Source: Nemania diffusa
Lineage: Eukaryota > Ascomycota > Sordariomycetes > Xylariales > Xylariaceae
Assembly: GCA_038501195.1 (NCBI GenBank)
Contig: JBBPUQ010000005.1
Location: 3,224,001-3,288,000, forward strand
Direction: 5' to 3'
DNA: 64,000 nucleotides
This document shows positions 21,863-33,851 of the stretch, one piece after another. Under the pieces are notes generated by a model, which was given only the letters and a program-made list of their open reading frames with translations, ran no database searches and was not told where the DNA came from. The first letter of the stretch is position 1. Each line of letters begins with the position of its first letter. A program made the position numbers and the translations under genes.

Positions 21863-22903
21863 CTATGCTTTGTCATCAGTATCAATGTCCGTAGACATAG
21901 CAATCACTTTAGTAGCGTCCAGATCATGTTGCAAAGAACCAATTTTCAGCTCCATCGCGGCGACGCAGTCCGGCCCCAAAATCATGCGAAGATAGTCATG
22001 TCCGTTGTCAACGGCCTTGACAATTTCACGCCCAGCCTTGTCGGGACATCCTCGCAGAAGGTGGATAGGTATCTCAGTATGGCCTCTGGATAAAGAAACC
22101 ATCTTTTCAAGCTCTGAGCCCTTATAGGGCTCACTGACTCCTCCCGTGCTCTCATGTGCGGCCGGTGTCAGAAGGCGAGTAGAAAACTGAGTGCGAAAAG
22201 CGCCCGGTTCCACAATCAGGACATTGATGCCAAAACCCTTGACTTCATTGACAAGAGCCTCATGGGCTGCCTCGATAGCAAACTTGCTCGCCGAATAGGC
22301 ACATCTTCCAGGACGGGCGATAAATCTGCTCTCAAACACACTGATTAGTCAAATGCCGTCGCTGACCATGGCGGAGAAGATATGGACAGAGAGATTAACA
22401 TACCCAGCACCACTGCTGATGAGGACAATATGGCCGAAAGACTTTTTTCGCATAACTGGAAGACAAGCCTGAACAGCGCGGAAAGGCCCGTAGAAATTAA
22501 CCTCCATTTGCGCGCGAAGTTCCTCTTCACTGTGTCGCGTTAGTCAAATTAATTAACAATAGAAAGCATTATCGTAATTCAGCACGCAGATGGGGGTATT
22601 TAAAACTGACCTGATATCCTCAACGCCACCAACGAAAGCATAGCCGGCGCTATTGACAAGGACATCAATGTCATGCTCCTTGGAGACCTTGGTGAATTGG
22701 TCGTAGGAGTCTTTCTGTGCGGGGTCTAGCTGCACCCATATTCCCCCCATGTCCGAGAAGTTAGGATTCGACTTCTCTGCCCGAGACACGTCACGAGTCG
22801 TCCCGATTACATTGTGTCCAGCCTGGAGTGCTGCTGTGGCGATGGACTGCCCCAAGCCCGAGGAGGCACCCGTGACTATCCAAGAAAGGCGTTTTGCTGT
22901 CAT
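21863..22903 (-). CDS. Short-chain dehydrogenase/reductase
   Basis: Three exons, 22903-22611, 22529-22404 and 22340-21863, give 298 residues; both introns have TGAC/CTAA branch-like sequences and matching phase 2. The Rossmann motif TGASSGLG is at residues 11-18. NSAGY stands for the NNAG motif, SSGAG holds the catalytic Ser, and YSASK (about 155-159) holds the Tyr and Lys. PGAFRTQF follows, as in classical SDRs. It should be a cytosolic NAD(P)-dependent oxidoreductase of the classical fungal type. It lies about 4 kb from the PKS-releasing hydrolase with one unrelated gene between, so it could be a tailoring enzyme, but such SDRs are also common outside clusters. The substrate is unknown. Confidence 0.93.
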
Positions 22904-24923
22904 TGTCGATTACTTTGTCTGTATGGTTTGAACGTTGGCGATAGTTAAGTACCTGGTGGTTATTGTTTACTAATGAAGTTTGGCTGAAAGAGGACTTGAC
23001 TAGACTTTTATGTTATTTGCAATTGAATATCGTCAAACGGAGATAGTGAGTTAAGGCCGTAGTCTCCGGATAATCATGTCATTAACACAGGTACGTGTGT
23101 GCGGGAAGTTGTAGCCAGGGGATTCTCCGAGATAGTTGGCTGCAATGTCGATACAAAAGTCCTCGCTACTATTTGTGGTTAATGTAAGTGGTATATTCAT
23201 GGTGATAGGGTCACAAACCTTGCTGTCACATTGTTAGGCAGCCCCTTCATTCATCAATCTCCAAGGGTAGTATTGCAAATATAAATCAAATACTTCGTGA
23301 TGTTATAATGGTGCCCTAGATAGGGGTAAGGCAACATCCATCTTTCTACAACTTTACATGCAGCAGCAGGGCCTCTGTGCACTTCAATGTATAAGCTGAG
23401 ACACACTTGGGGACATGATGGGACTAGTAGAAATGGAATCAAACTTATCACGATAATAATCAACTAATATACATAGCAGGCGCAGAGGATGGTAGCAAAG
23501 CTAGTCGTATGTAGTTGACGATATGCAAAAGCAAGTGAGTGAGCCACATATAGAAGCCATCCTATATGATGGCCTCAACTCCCCATATCACTGACCATAT
23601 ACATTGACAATCTCCCCAACAATCCTATTGCTCCTTAAGCTGCTGAATTAATGCTCTTGTATCGCTAACTTGGTAATCTTCGACAGGTACTTTCTACATA
23701 TTAGTGAAAGGTGCTCAATCAACTGATTACTCCTATCCTTTACGAGGCCCCAACCGTGTAAATATGCGAAGTGTCCTTTTAAGTGATTTAGCTACTGTTC
23801 TTGTGATTCATGAAGAAATACTCGAGCGCATAATTAAGCGTTGTATGAGGTGAACAACTTTGTCGCCATACCGTATGAATTAGGCGATTAGAGGAAGGCA
23901 GTTTGCGAAAGGAAATCATTTTCAAACATCACTTTTACGATTTCTTAGATTCATAGGTGTCGCATCAAATTTCGCCCGTAGATAATTATGTAGGATGTTT
24001 GCCTGTCTAAATGAGTCTTGTCTAGTGAGCTTGCCGTCGATGTGTTGAAGAGGTTTCAGGAACGCAAGGTTAGTGTGCCCTTCTCCAACCTCATCAACCC
24101 CTACAACTAAATCCAGGCTCTAAGTTCTTTAGAAGTGCTTTGAAATGTAGGTCAGAGCTATCATGTCGAACCCTACCGCAGGTAACTCTATCCTATCTAA
24201 TATGTTACTACAGAACTATCTACCGCAAGTAAGATACCCGTAGCATGCTTGGTTTTGTTGAAAAGGACTTGGATACAAAAATATTCACGAACGAGATGCA
24301 TAAAGCCTAGATCAAGCGAATACTCGTAGTCACAATAGCAACCCTTATTATGTAGTGGTCGTCATGCCTATCATCAAGATCCCATCAGATATACGAACTT
24401 CGAGAACTTGACTACAATGATCTACTATGATCAGACAGAAACACTTACTAAAAGCATCCAGCCTTATCGCTGTATCCATTGTAATTAAGATTAATTATAA
24501 TGAAGGCCGTGCTCAAATTAGCATCTGAACTGCCGCTTAGTCTAATTGTATTATAGATAGCCTCCACTCATTCACGTATGCCGACACCATCTTGTCTTGG
24601 CCACGTGCTAAAAATGACTATCGTCAGTGGACCACAACTAGTGGCAGTGGCCCGAATCGTAGTTGAGGGCACAAGTGAGAAATGTCCTCATGAATGTCTG
24701 GGTTATTGTGATCGCCGTGTTCTCCGGAAAAAAACTTAGATATTGATTTCGTAGACGTTGAAACGAAGAAACGACACATTCATAAAAGCTAACTTTTAAC
24801 TTGATTTGACAAATGGTAGAATCTACAAGCATCATATTAGCAGGTGTACCGACATCACATTAAGCTAGCAATCAAGTCACAGTCGCCTTAGATAGTCTAT
24901 AATTAATTATTATTAATATTTTA
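22904..24923. other. Intergenic, AT-leaning, no gene seen
   Basis: Two kilobases between the start of the SDR and the 3' end of the cutinase contain only short frames on both strands. No RNA gene, repeat family or protein fragment was recognised. Confidence 0.45.
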
Positions 24924-25652
24924 TCAAGCTATCGAAACGATAAATTGAGCAGCCGCCTCAGCGAAAGTAGGCACCTCGGCTGAGTGGACAGTAAGACTAT
25001 CGCCAGTCGCGCAGACTGTGTCATGCACCTGGCAGTAACTTCGGAGAACACTGGAGTATGTATTTAACTTTGCGAGGCTATCACCACCTCGAGAGAAGAT
25101 ACCGCTCTTCGTAGCGTTTCCGACATCGAAGCTTTGACCGACAGTGAAGGTCGGGTCACCAAAGACAACAACAGCCCGAACTGCGATTCCATGAGCTACT
25201 AGTTGACGGCAAATCGAGAGAGCTGACTTACTATTATTCTTGTACTGGGCACCTATAGGGCTGGGCTTCAACACGCCACCCGCCAATGCGTCGGTCATGA
25301 CATTTCCTCCTTGGCTAAATCCCAGTAGCACAATTCTGCTTGAGGCACCGCAAGAAGCAACATAGGCCTCGATCTTGTTGATGGCGTCCGTGATGCCCTC
25401 AAATACGGAAACGGGATAGGTGCCGTCATCGAAGATTGCCGCAGGGTAGTCGACGGCAACGCTCGTGGAGTCTGGGACCAGAGTCTTGACCAGACTAGTG
25501 ACCTGGCTCAGGGGTCCCTCGCCTGGGTCCTCTTCCGAGCCGCGAGCAGCTATCATGTATAATCCAGATACACAGGTAACAGCTCGGTTCTGCACCAAAG
25601 GGTGGGCTGCCGCCATTACGGCAAGGCCTAAGGAGAGGACGGCGGAACGCAT
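24924..25652 (-). CDS. Cutinase / CE5 esterase, secreted
   Basis: A single exon encodes 242 residues. A signal peptide covers about residues 1-16 (MRSAVLSLGLAVMAAA). The cutinase core is complete: ARGSEEDPGEG after the first strand, the nucleophile elbow GFSQGG with Ser113, the C-x3-D-x2-C loop with Asp211 between Cys207 and Cys214, and His223. Cys27 probably pairs with Cys101. Family members hydrolyse cutin, plant polyesters or acetylated xylan outside the cell, in line with plant or litter association. The choice between cutinase and acetylxylan esterase cannot be made by eye. A GTAAGT within the NNSKSALS segment was examined as a donor but no matching acceptor is needed because the frame is open and conserved-looking throughout. 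Confidence 0.94.
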   Translation of the reverse strand: MRSAVLSLGLAVMAAAHPLVQNRAVTCVSGLYMIAARGSEEDPGEGPLSQVTSLVKTLVPDSTSVAVDYPAAIFDDGTYPVSVFEGITDAINKIEAYVASCGASSRIVLLGFSQGGNVMTDALAGGVLKPSPIGAQYKNNSKSALSICRQLVAHGIAVRAVVVFGDPTFTVGQSFDVGNATKSGIFSRGGDSLAKLNTYSSVLRSYCQVHDTVCATGDSLTVHSAEVPTFAEAAAQFIVSIA

Positions 25653-28600
25653 GGCTTCGGTATTTTGAAGAGCTGAGGAGTTGGCGATAGCTCACTCGAG
25701 GGATGGCTGAGGTTAGGAGAAGAGTCGAGGTATTCTCCTTCATAGCCACACACTCCTTCTTATAGTCCTGGCCGATGTTTCATCTTTCGGCCTTTCAGGT
25801 CTGGTTACAACGGCGGGTATCATGACCAGGTTGACTAATTACCAGGCTTCGGAGTGCGCACTGGCCATTGACACCTTCCAATGCTAGATACCTACCTACC
25901 TAGTTAACTTGAACTCCAATTATTTCTGCACGAGGGGCCATCCTCTTCAACCTACCGCAGGATTCAAGAGACTGCAAAGGGCGGGATTGCACGGCTCTCC
26001 GCCCTCGGAGGAGTATAGCTTTCATGACCTTCTCTTCTTTGAATAGTTTCCTTTCCATGCTCAGGGCTGCCAGCGAGGATACAGCCAATATTCCACACCG
26101 ATTCCCCCACATGGCAGCTATTCTAGCTAGCGTCACCCGAGCATCCCACTAGGATTTCCTCAGGTGACTGTTGATAGCTTAACTCATATAAAGCTACAAG
26201 CCTAAAAATGCCGATTGGATCAGATAAATGGCGCGAGTTGCTGTATCGGGGTTGCCAAGCTGGCTGCAAAGCTTGATCAAGGCACGGAAGGATGCGAGTA
26301 CGTTGCTTTTCATTTAGACCCCGGGTTGGGACCCTGAGATGGACCCTGAAACGTGTATATACCTATCTGTAACCGGGCTAGTACTGGGAGTTAAGGCTAC
26401 CCCCTGTACGCACCAGTGTGGTTCACGAGATGTGCAGCATTCGCTGACCGAGGTGGTTTATACCTGCGTGTTTTAGCAGCTTCATAGGGTGATTTAGATA
26501 GCAAGCTATCTAGGTCCTAACGCACTGCCGAGGCCTTTGAATTCATGTACTTACCATTCTAGCGCATGTGGATGAATTTGCGATTATACACCAGAGAGCG
26601 TCGCAATTCTTCCTGTCGGATTCGCCGAGTTTCGCGAGACCCCCTATGCTACTATTTCACCAAGAATAGCAATGGGGGTTTCATGTCGATATACGCCCAG
26701 GCGAAAGGAGGAGGCTCATTCCTCAAGTCGTCGTATGCGTGATCCAAGCTCGGGATGCTCTAGTCCATATAGAACATTCTGAACAAAGCACTAACCTTGA
26801 TCAGGAAGGTGTGCGGATTAACAAAACCAACGAATGAGGCGCGTGGTAAAACAGGTTCGTCCAAAGTCGACGAACCATGCTGCTTCACTATACCTATTGA
26901 CGAGAGCGAATGTACGGAATTGACCCGTTGTCTCAAGAGTCGGTAGCATTGGTGTAACCCGTAGGGTTCCCTCTTATTTTGTATCTGTCTACTATGATAC
27001 CATTGACGGGAGTCGGGAGGCTTATTCGGGTGACATTGAGCGACGATCATGAAACACCATCCTTTCTGATTCTTGTATGATATCTTTAAATTGAAGTGAA
27101 AATCACTGAGAATTAGGCATCTTCAAATGGGAAATGAATTAGATGTAGAGTGCGGAGAAGGTAGATGGCGCCGCTGCATAAGCTATACGTGCGGCTACTA
27201 AGTGCCGAGCGACCGGATGTACTATGTGTCCCTAAGAAACTTACACGCTATAACTGAATAATGTATTGAGGATACACGACGGACACATTTCACACGTCGG
27301 AGAGTCTAGTGTCAGATAGCAAATGAGAGCTGCAAAATGAGTATTAGACAAGCCGTTATAATCTAGGTATAATGTGTAGTATAATCAGGGCTTATGTACT
27401 GTAGGTAGTGGTCAATCGATTGTTGAGCCTCTTAAGCGCTAAGGGGTTTGGCACCTATATTATTATACATATACCTAAACCCGCCAATAGAGCCACTTAC
27501 AGGGCGAATAGCATTCAAGACTGACATCTAAGCCACGAGATCGTCCCATCGGGGCATCAAGGTAACAACTCAGCTCGAGATTAAGATTATACAAAAAAAA
27601 AGACTATCCCTAGCAACCGGAATCGCCGAAGACGGGAACACATCTTTCTTCACTAGGAGGCCTCGTCTGTTCACCAGCAACCTGCCTCCTGCTGTAAGTG
27701 ATACACGGACCCCAGTCTATTGGGCAGTGTCTTGCGGACGGATATCCTGAAACGGGTGACCCTCAGCGGGTTTACACAGCTGGGTCACGGTCCAATAGTT
27801 CTTTATTGTAGATATAATGGACTTAACCCCCTCCCTGGTTGGCAACTTGATCCGCATTAGACGGAGTAGTATAGATATTTATTGTCTCCTGTTCCATGCC
27901 ATTTAGACTTTCTCTAGAATACCACCGATAGTTTAAGGCCCATCTTGTGTTATATTGCTCTACCTTTCATATGACCATTCTCTATCATATTATAGGCTTC
28001 AATAAATCTAATGCTATGTACCTAATTTTGCTTGCAGCATTAACCTAAGAACCTTTAATACTCACTAAAGCCCGTGAAACGCGATAACCTATCTTTCGCA
28101 TCACTACAATTCTAGCTTTCTCACCTTACAAGATGGCGCGGTTTCAATATCCCTAGCTAGGAGCGTTAGCATGCTATATCATGGCCACACAATTGCCGCA
28201 GTATAGGTGTTATCCCCTCAGCCTCTCCGATTTCTTAGCCTTGCAACGCGATGTAACTTGGAACTGAGCCAGTTTAATTAATCTATGTGTTAGAAATACA
28301 CCTTTAGAAAGAAAGCATAATAATTGACCGGTCACGCCAAACTTTTGGCGCAGTGGCTTTTTCTAACACTATGCTATAGTGGTTTCTTATATGAGTTCGT
28401 TAGGAGGTATCAATTGCTATGCCCTCCCGCCACATCACACTACACTACTAGCCTTATAATGAGAATCAAGGGTTTCTTTAATCCGCTATCTTTATTTATT
28501 CTTTATCTAATGCGTTGCAACAAGGGCTCCGATACCGCAATATGCGCATTCAACTTTGCTGGAAGTGATAGATAGGGGATTATACGAGGGAAGCAAAATT

Positions 28601-29787
28601 GCTAGTTCAGAGAGCTTTCTGTAGTGACATCGGACATAGCAACTAAATCTACGAGTGGTGCGTAACAGCGGTGCAAGGGCAGCTAGAATAGTTATATTAT
28701 GATGTTGCCCGTCGTATTTCGAGAGGTGCTGTCGGGATACATTAGTGAGGCAAAAGTCGTAAGGATTAGACTAAATTACCCGGTTGCACTATCATTTGGG
28801 GTTCACGTTTAACCCTCCAATATTCACTTTTCTTAAGGACCTTGAATACTATATTTAGAATGGAATTAAGTATCGGAATTCGAGGGAGCACGGAAATGTT
28901 ACTACCTACCTAGGTAGGTATGTTTAATCTGACGCTAGACACATACCTATATCTTAATAGGGTGGTAATTCAGGCTACGCAGTATGACCTCTGATAACAA
29001 GTGATGTAGCTGCGAACTTAAAAACTCGACCCGAACTTAGATATATGAGAGCCTATCTTGTTACTATTGAAACAATTGAGGGACGTTCGTTTCCTGCCTT
29101 GACTGGTATCAATTAGATAGACGGCACGAATACTAATGAATCTGTCGGTGTTACATATAAGAGTGATGATCACTACGACGGAAACGTGAATTCATAAACT
29201 TGCTACAGTCCTACTTGAGTACGACATAATCTATGCCTAGCTCACGATTTAACGGTCTAGCTCTATCCTCATTTGTAACCCAGACATGAATTTAGTAATA
29301 ATGCTCTCGGTTACGATGATTATGTGAAGAGGGATGTACGAATTCACTTGCGTGAGCGCCGTCGGACAAAGAGTATATAGCAAAGAAGGATGCGCCCATA
29401 ATATTAGTTGAATTCGCTAAATGGGCATAGAACAGACTCGCTCTTAAAAACCCACTCTGATCTAAGATCGCCACCTTATGTCCAGTGAAATTAGATCCTC
29501 AGACAGCCCGTAAAGACACAGCCGCGGCCTTGCCCCAGTCCCAGTCCATCGTAATACAAGTTATCATACATTTTTAAGTACATCAGCGAGCGTAATACTC
29601 ATATGATGCATCGATCCCCTCATTCTGCTTTGAAAGAGGAAAAAAAAAAACTCCCAAATTTTGATCATCGTACTCCTAACTCCGGTCGTGCCTCTTTCCC
29701 CCTAAAATATTAGATACCAACATTTCATCATCCTGAGCACTAAACACCGTAGTGTTCTTTTCAAGCAGCTACCGTTTTCAATTGTGG
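25653..29787. other. Gene desert of about 4 kb
   Basis: This is the longest stretch without a supportable gene. It is AT-leaning, full of stop codons in all frames, and contains an exact 18-bp palindrome at 28903-28920. The longest frames (for example around 26760-27050 and 28324-28575) have no recognisable domain. The first few hundred bases serve as the cutinase promoter. It may be an old, mutated transposon zone, but no terminal repeats or transposase fragments were identified. Confidence 0.5.
28903..28920. repeat. 18-bp perfect palindrome built on CCTAGG
   Basis: The sequence TACCTACCTAGGTAGGTA equals its own reverse complement. Shorter relatives recur in other intergenic regions of the window, which suggests a dispersed motif. 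Confidence 0.8.
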
Positions 29788-31232
29788 TTAATTAGAATCC
29801 TCCCATGACATGGACCGCGATAATCCTGCCTGAAGCCACCACTCCTCGGGGATGTCTACACGTGAAGCAAGACCCCTCACGATTCGATGCATGCCTGATA
29901 ACCATTCCCTGTCCTGGTCGCTCGGATCGGCAGGTTCCGGCGATTGCCTCGAATGTGACTCAGCCGCAACATCAGCATAGGAGCGACGGCTATGGGGTGT
30001 AGGTTGTCGTGAGGGCTCAATTGGTGGATCTCCGACGTCATCCTCGCCGTCACTTGGAAAATTGTCTAAAAGAGGGTCACAAGGGGGCTCTGTGTCCTGA
30101 ACCGGAGTCGTCATCGACGTGTTGACCGAATCGGCCTCATTGACTTGTGTGGTGGTAGAGACAACGGTCGACGTAAAAGACGAGCCAATACTGGGTAGTT
30201 GCGGATCGAGAGTCACCGTGGATTGAAGCCTATCCCATACGCCGCTGTCGCTACCAGGACTGAGACTGCGATCTCGATCTCCAAGTCCATCAACATATCT
30301 GACTCGCTGTGAATGGCGATGAGCCGCTGTGGGGTTCAAAGAGGTAGGCTGACTCAATTGTTCGATATGACGACGCCGGCGATAACGGGACTCCTCGCTA
30401 TCGCGATCACTTGCACGCCTCCATCTTGAGCGTCCGGGAAGGCCGGCAGTAGGATATCCGAGAGCTCGGTAACGGACTATAGTATTGTATTGATGGGAAT
30501 CAACCGGCTCACGGTACACAGACCCAAGTGCCAGCTCACCCTCAAGAGGAGGGATCTCATCGTCAGTCTCGTCTGTGGCAAGATCTCGCGACAGGTCACC
30601 ATTTACTATTTGAGCAAGGTAGCGTCGTTCAAGCTCAAGGTGCTGGTTTAGCTCAGAGATCCGGGGATTTTCTAAGCGAGGACTTAGGCGTTCGGAGATA
30701 CGATGCGCATCAGCGGGTCGAGAGGTAGTCCGTGTGGATGAGGAAGGTTGCAAGGAGTTTCGCCCATGTTGGAGAGAATTGTGATCGCGGGCCTGTAAAG
30801 CAGCCAGCATGCGAAGGCGTTGTTCGCGAGCTTCATGGATCTGGCGACGGCGCTGCTCACTGCGACGTATTGGAGATCGCGCATGGGAGGGGTCTATAGG
30901 GCCTTTTGCAGCAGGCTTAGGTGGCACGTCAGATTCGACAGGGGGGACAAAGAGCCTAAAAAAGAGCACATGTGGTGTTAGTTAGGTTTGCGGCGCGCAA
31001 TGAGGGGTAGTGTAGGTGCTGGCTGATTGCTGGTTGGAGGAATGGCTGACGGATTGGCCAAAAGTCAAGGTGCGCAATGCGTCCTCTGCCCTAGGCCAAG
31101 CACTGCAGCGAGGGAGCTTGGATAATGCAATGACGGTGGCTATGATACTGTCGCAAAAGGATGTTGGGTGGCACGGGCGCAGGCGCAGGCGCATGCGCGT
31201 CGCGCGATTTGGACGACTTACGGGAGACCCAT
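29788..31232 (-). CDS. Arg/Ser-rich disordered protein, function unknown
   Basis: Two exons are proposed: a minute first exon 31232-31222 (ATG plus eight bases) and 30955-29788, giving 392 residues. The first exon rests on a GTAAGT donor directly after ATGGGTCTCCC and a polypyrimidine-TTTTTTAG acceptor, which joins in frame to LFVPPVESDVPP. The protein starts MGLPLFVPPVES, continues with an R/E-rich helical stretch (SPIRRSEQRRRQIHEAREQR) and is otherwise rich in R, S, P, D and E with little predicted order. Two short conserved-looking spots are SVYREPVDSHQYN and the C-terminal WLSGMHRIVRGLASR. No enzyme motif, signal or membrane segment is visible. Similar starts occur in ascomycete proteins of unknown function, to my memory. 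The 266-nt intron is long for this genome. Confidence 0.75.
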
Positions 31233-32393
31233 TTTATCGGTAGTGGTGAGTTGCCTCGCGCAAGCGCAAGCGCGTGTAGTAACCGGTAATCGGGAGCGGA
31301 CAGCAACGGATAGCCGACTTGGACGGAGAGCGGAGCAACAAGCGGCGACTGGGCGAGGCTTGCTGGCACGAGACAAGGGAACAAGGGGAGTGCACAACGC
31401 GTGCGAGCACTGGGTTGAATTACAGTGTACAGAGATCGGGATGGCGGAATATAAGAAGCCAGCGCCTTGACGCCTTGAAATGACCGTGTTAAAAAAAGAT
31501 GAGTGAGACAATAGCCGGGTCGGTGCGCAGAGACGAAATAACGGAGAGGGTGCAGGTTTATGATTAGTTGGTGATTGGGAAAAGATGGATTCCTTCGAGG
31601 GGTCAGGGCGTCGCTGGTGATTAATGAGTGGTGAGAAAAGAAGACATCGGCAGGAAACAAGGAATCCAAAACAGAGAAGGAAAACCCCCAAGATCAAACC
31701 TTGTACGCTGCTATACAAGGGAGTTGGAAATCTACCAATGAAATTGCCCATATAGTACGAAAGGTGGAGATATACCTAGCCACAAAGGGACCCAAAGTGG
31801 TGAGACCACAATTACCTTCCTAGTGAAAGGTATATTATGCCTACGTGTACCTGTTAACCTATATTAAGTTCCATGGTATGCACAAACACCTTATAATAGG
31901 GTACTTACTTTGATACTTAATTACGATACTCTTTGCCTGGGTAGGTAGTTACGCAGGTATCTTCTTATCTGTTGAGCCTCCTTGGTAACCCTAGGTAGGT
32001 ATGTACCACCTATCATCAGGTACCTGGAGCAGAGCTATTCTGTATTTCTAGCGTGCCCCACATAATCTTGCGGTTGCCGCTAGGTAGGAACCCATAAATA
32101 ACAGGCTGAGATTCTTCCATCTAGAGGTTATATGTGCCTAGGCGGATAGCTAGCTATCCTAGGTTCTGCAAATATTATAGGTTGATAGTCACTGCAAATA
32201 CACACAAGAAGAGATGCGATATCCATAACGCATCAAAACAATGACTCACCCTCCCATGTAAACAACAACAGTTATACCAAGCTCGACAACAAACCAGCAT
32301 CCGGGCCCACCATCTCACAGAGACGAGGAGATGAGGAATCTATGATTTTAGCCAGTCATTAGCTAGCAGCTGTACAGCGAGAGGCGGGCCAAG
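31233..32393. promoter_or_regulatory. Divergent promoter region upstream of FOL3-type gene
   Basis: About 1.16 kb separate the starts of the disordered-protein gene (minus) and the folate gene (plus). It contains alternating GCGCAAGCGCAAGCGCG-like stretches just upstream of the minus-strand start and several CCTAGGTAGGT motifs near 31990 and 32080. No gene was found. Confidence 0.45.
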
Positions 32394-33608
32394 ATGATTG
32401 AGCTAGGGCTGGCACGCATCACCGCCCTCCTGAGGAATACCCCACAGACCTGGAAGGCCATTCATGTTGCTGGCACGAATGGCAAGGGCTCGATATGTGC
32501 ATATCTCAATGCCATGCTGCGCGCCAATAACGTGTCGTGTGGCAGATTTAACTCACCTCACCTTGTCGATCGTTGGGACTGCATCACCATCAACGACAGC
32601 GCCGTGTCCGAAAGCAGATTCCGGCACTTCGAAGCACTGGTCAAGAAGCGCAACGATGAGCAGCGCCTCGAGGCTAGCGAGTTTGAGCTTCTCACCGCCA
32701 CCGCTTTTGAAATCTTCGAGGCGGAACAGGTCGAGTTCGGCGTCATCGAGGTTGGGCTTGGTGGCCGATTAGATGCGACTAATGCCCTGAAACATAAGGC
32801 TGTCACCATTATCTCCAAGATCGGCCTTGACCATCAGTCTTTCCTAGGCAACACCATCGAGGAGATAGCCCTCCAGAAGGCCGGCATCATACGGCCTAAG
32901 GTGCCCTGCGTGATTGACGCGAGCAACCCCCAGTCTGTATTAGAGGTGATCCGATCGCACGCTGATTCACTAGGCGCTGGCGTTAGATACGTACATTTGC
33001 CGTCCCCCGGCATTGGAGGTGCGTTCAATGAACAACTTGAACTACACCAGCAGCAGAATCTGCTCTGTGCGTACGAGGCCTTCCACTTTGCCTACCCTGC
33101 ACATACTACGACGATGGAGGAACTCCTCGACATAGGCACAAGGGTCGTTTGGCCAGGTCGGTTGCAGTCCATCAGCATCAAGGAGATCACCGGAAGGACG
33201 GAGCCCATTCTCCTAGACGGTGCTCATAACCCCCAGAGCGCAGACGTTCTCTCATCGTTCGTTGAGAAGCGACTCCGGGCCCATGAAAAACCCGTTACAT
33301 GGGTTCTTGCTGCATCGGCTGGGAAGGATATCACCGAGATTTTGAAATTGATTCTACGGGATGGCGATAATGTCATAGCAGTGGAGTTTGGGCCCGTCGA
33401 TGGTATGCCCTGGGTCAAACCGACGAGTTCAGCTACCATCCTTCAAACCATTGACAAACTTGGGATCTCGATCGCGGCACGACAAGATGCGCAAGCTGAT
33501 TTGATTATGGGACTTAATTCCGCTAGCCAAATGTCCCACGATGGTCCCCTTGTAGTTGCGGGGAGTCTCTACCTAGTCTCTGATATGCTCAGGCTCCTTC
33601 GGACATAG
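32394..33608 (+). CDS. FOL3: Dihydrofolate synthase (FolC family)
   Basis: A single exon encodes 404 residues, close to the length of yeast Fol3. The N-terminus MIELGLARITALL is typical. The ATP-binding loop is in HVAGTNGKGS (about 24-33), followed by the folate-side SPHLV and the conserved IEVGLGGRLDATN (about 120-132). SKIGLDHQSFLG supplies the metal-binding His segment. LLDGAHNPQS marks the MurD-like C-terminal domain. GPVDGMPW and VVAGSLYLVSDML are diagnostic of the fungal Fol3 branch. The enzyme joins glutamate to dihydropteroate with ATP to make dihydrofolate, the essential step missing in animals. Folylpolyglutamate synthase (Met7 type) is the alternative, but the short length and lack of an extended N-terminus favour Fol3. 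Confidence 0.93.
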   Translation: MIELGLARITALLRNTPQTWKAIHVAGTNGKGSICAYLNAMLRANNVSCGRFNSPHLVDRWDCITINDSAVSESRFRHFEALVKKRNDEQRLEASEFELLTATAFEIFEAEQVEFGVIEVGLGGRLDATNALKHKAVTIISKIGLDHQSFLGNTIEEIALQKAGIIRPKVPCVIDASNPQSVLEVIRSHADSLGAGVRYVHLPSPGIGGAFNEQLELHQQQNLLCAYEAFHFAYPAHTTTMEELLDIGTRVVWPGRLQSISIKEITGRTEPILLDGAHNPQSADVLSSFVEKRLRAHEKPVTWVLAASAGKDITEILKLILRDGDNVIAVEFGPVDGMPWVKPTSSATILQTIDKLGISIAARQDAQADLIMGLNSASQMSHDGPLVVAGSLYLVSDMLRLLRT

Positions 33609-33851
33609 AGAGCTGAAAAGTGTAGCTACTCGCAAGCTAATGTATCAAGACTGCAGTATGCAAGGCTGCGGCTAAGGCGTCTGCGAATCGCTATTCCGGG
33701 TAAAGTCGTCCTTCATTACCATTGCATCAAACATGTCCCTCTCCAATCATGTTTCGGATCAGATGTAATTTCACTAATTCGGGAGGGAAATCATGTTGTC
33801 ATTCAATACTGAGTCAACTATGTCTATCCGCTACCTTCCTAACCTTCGCAA

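Noticed and set aside
26760..27050. Minus-strand 96-residue frame in the gene desert
   Set aside because: No domain, no conserved motif and no splice or promoter context; it is indistinguishable from chance.
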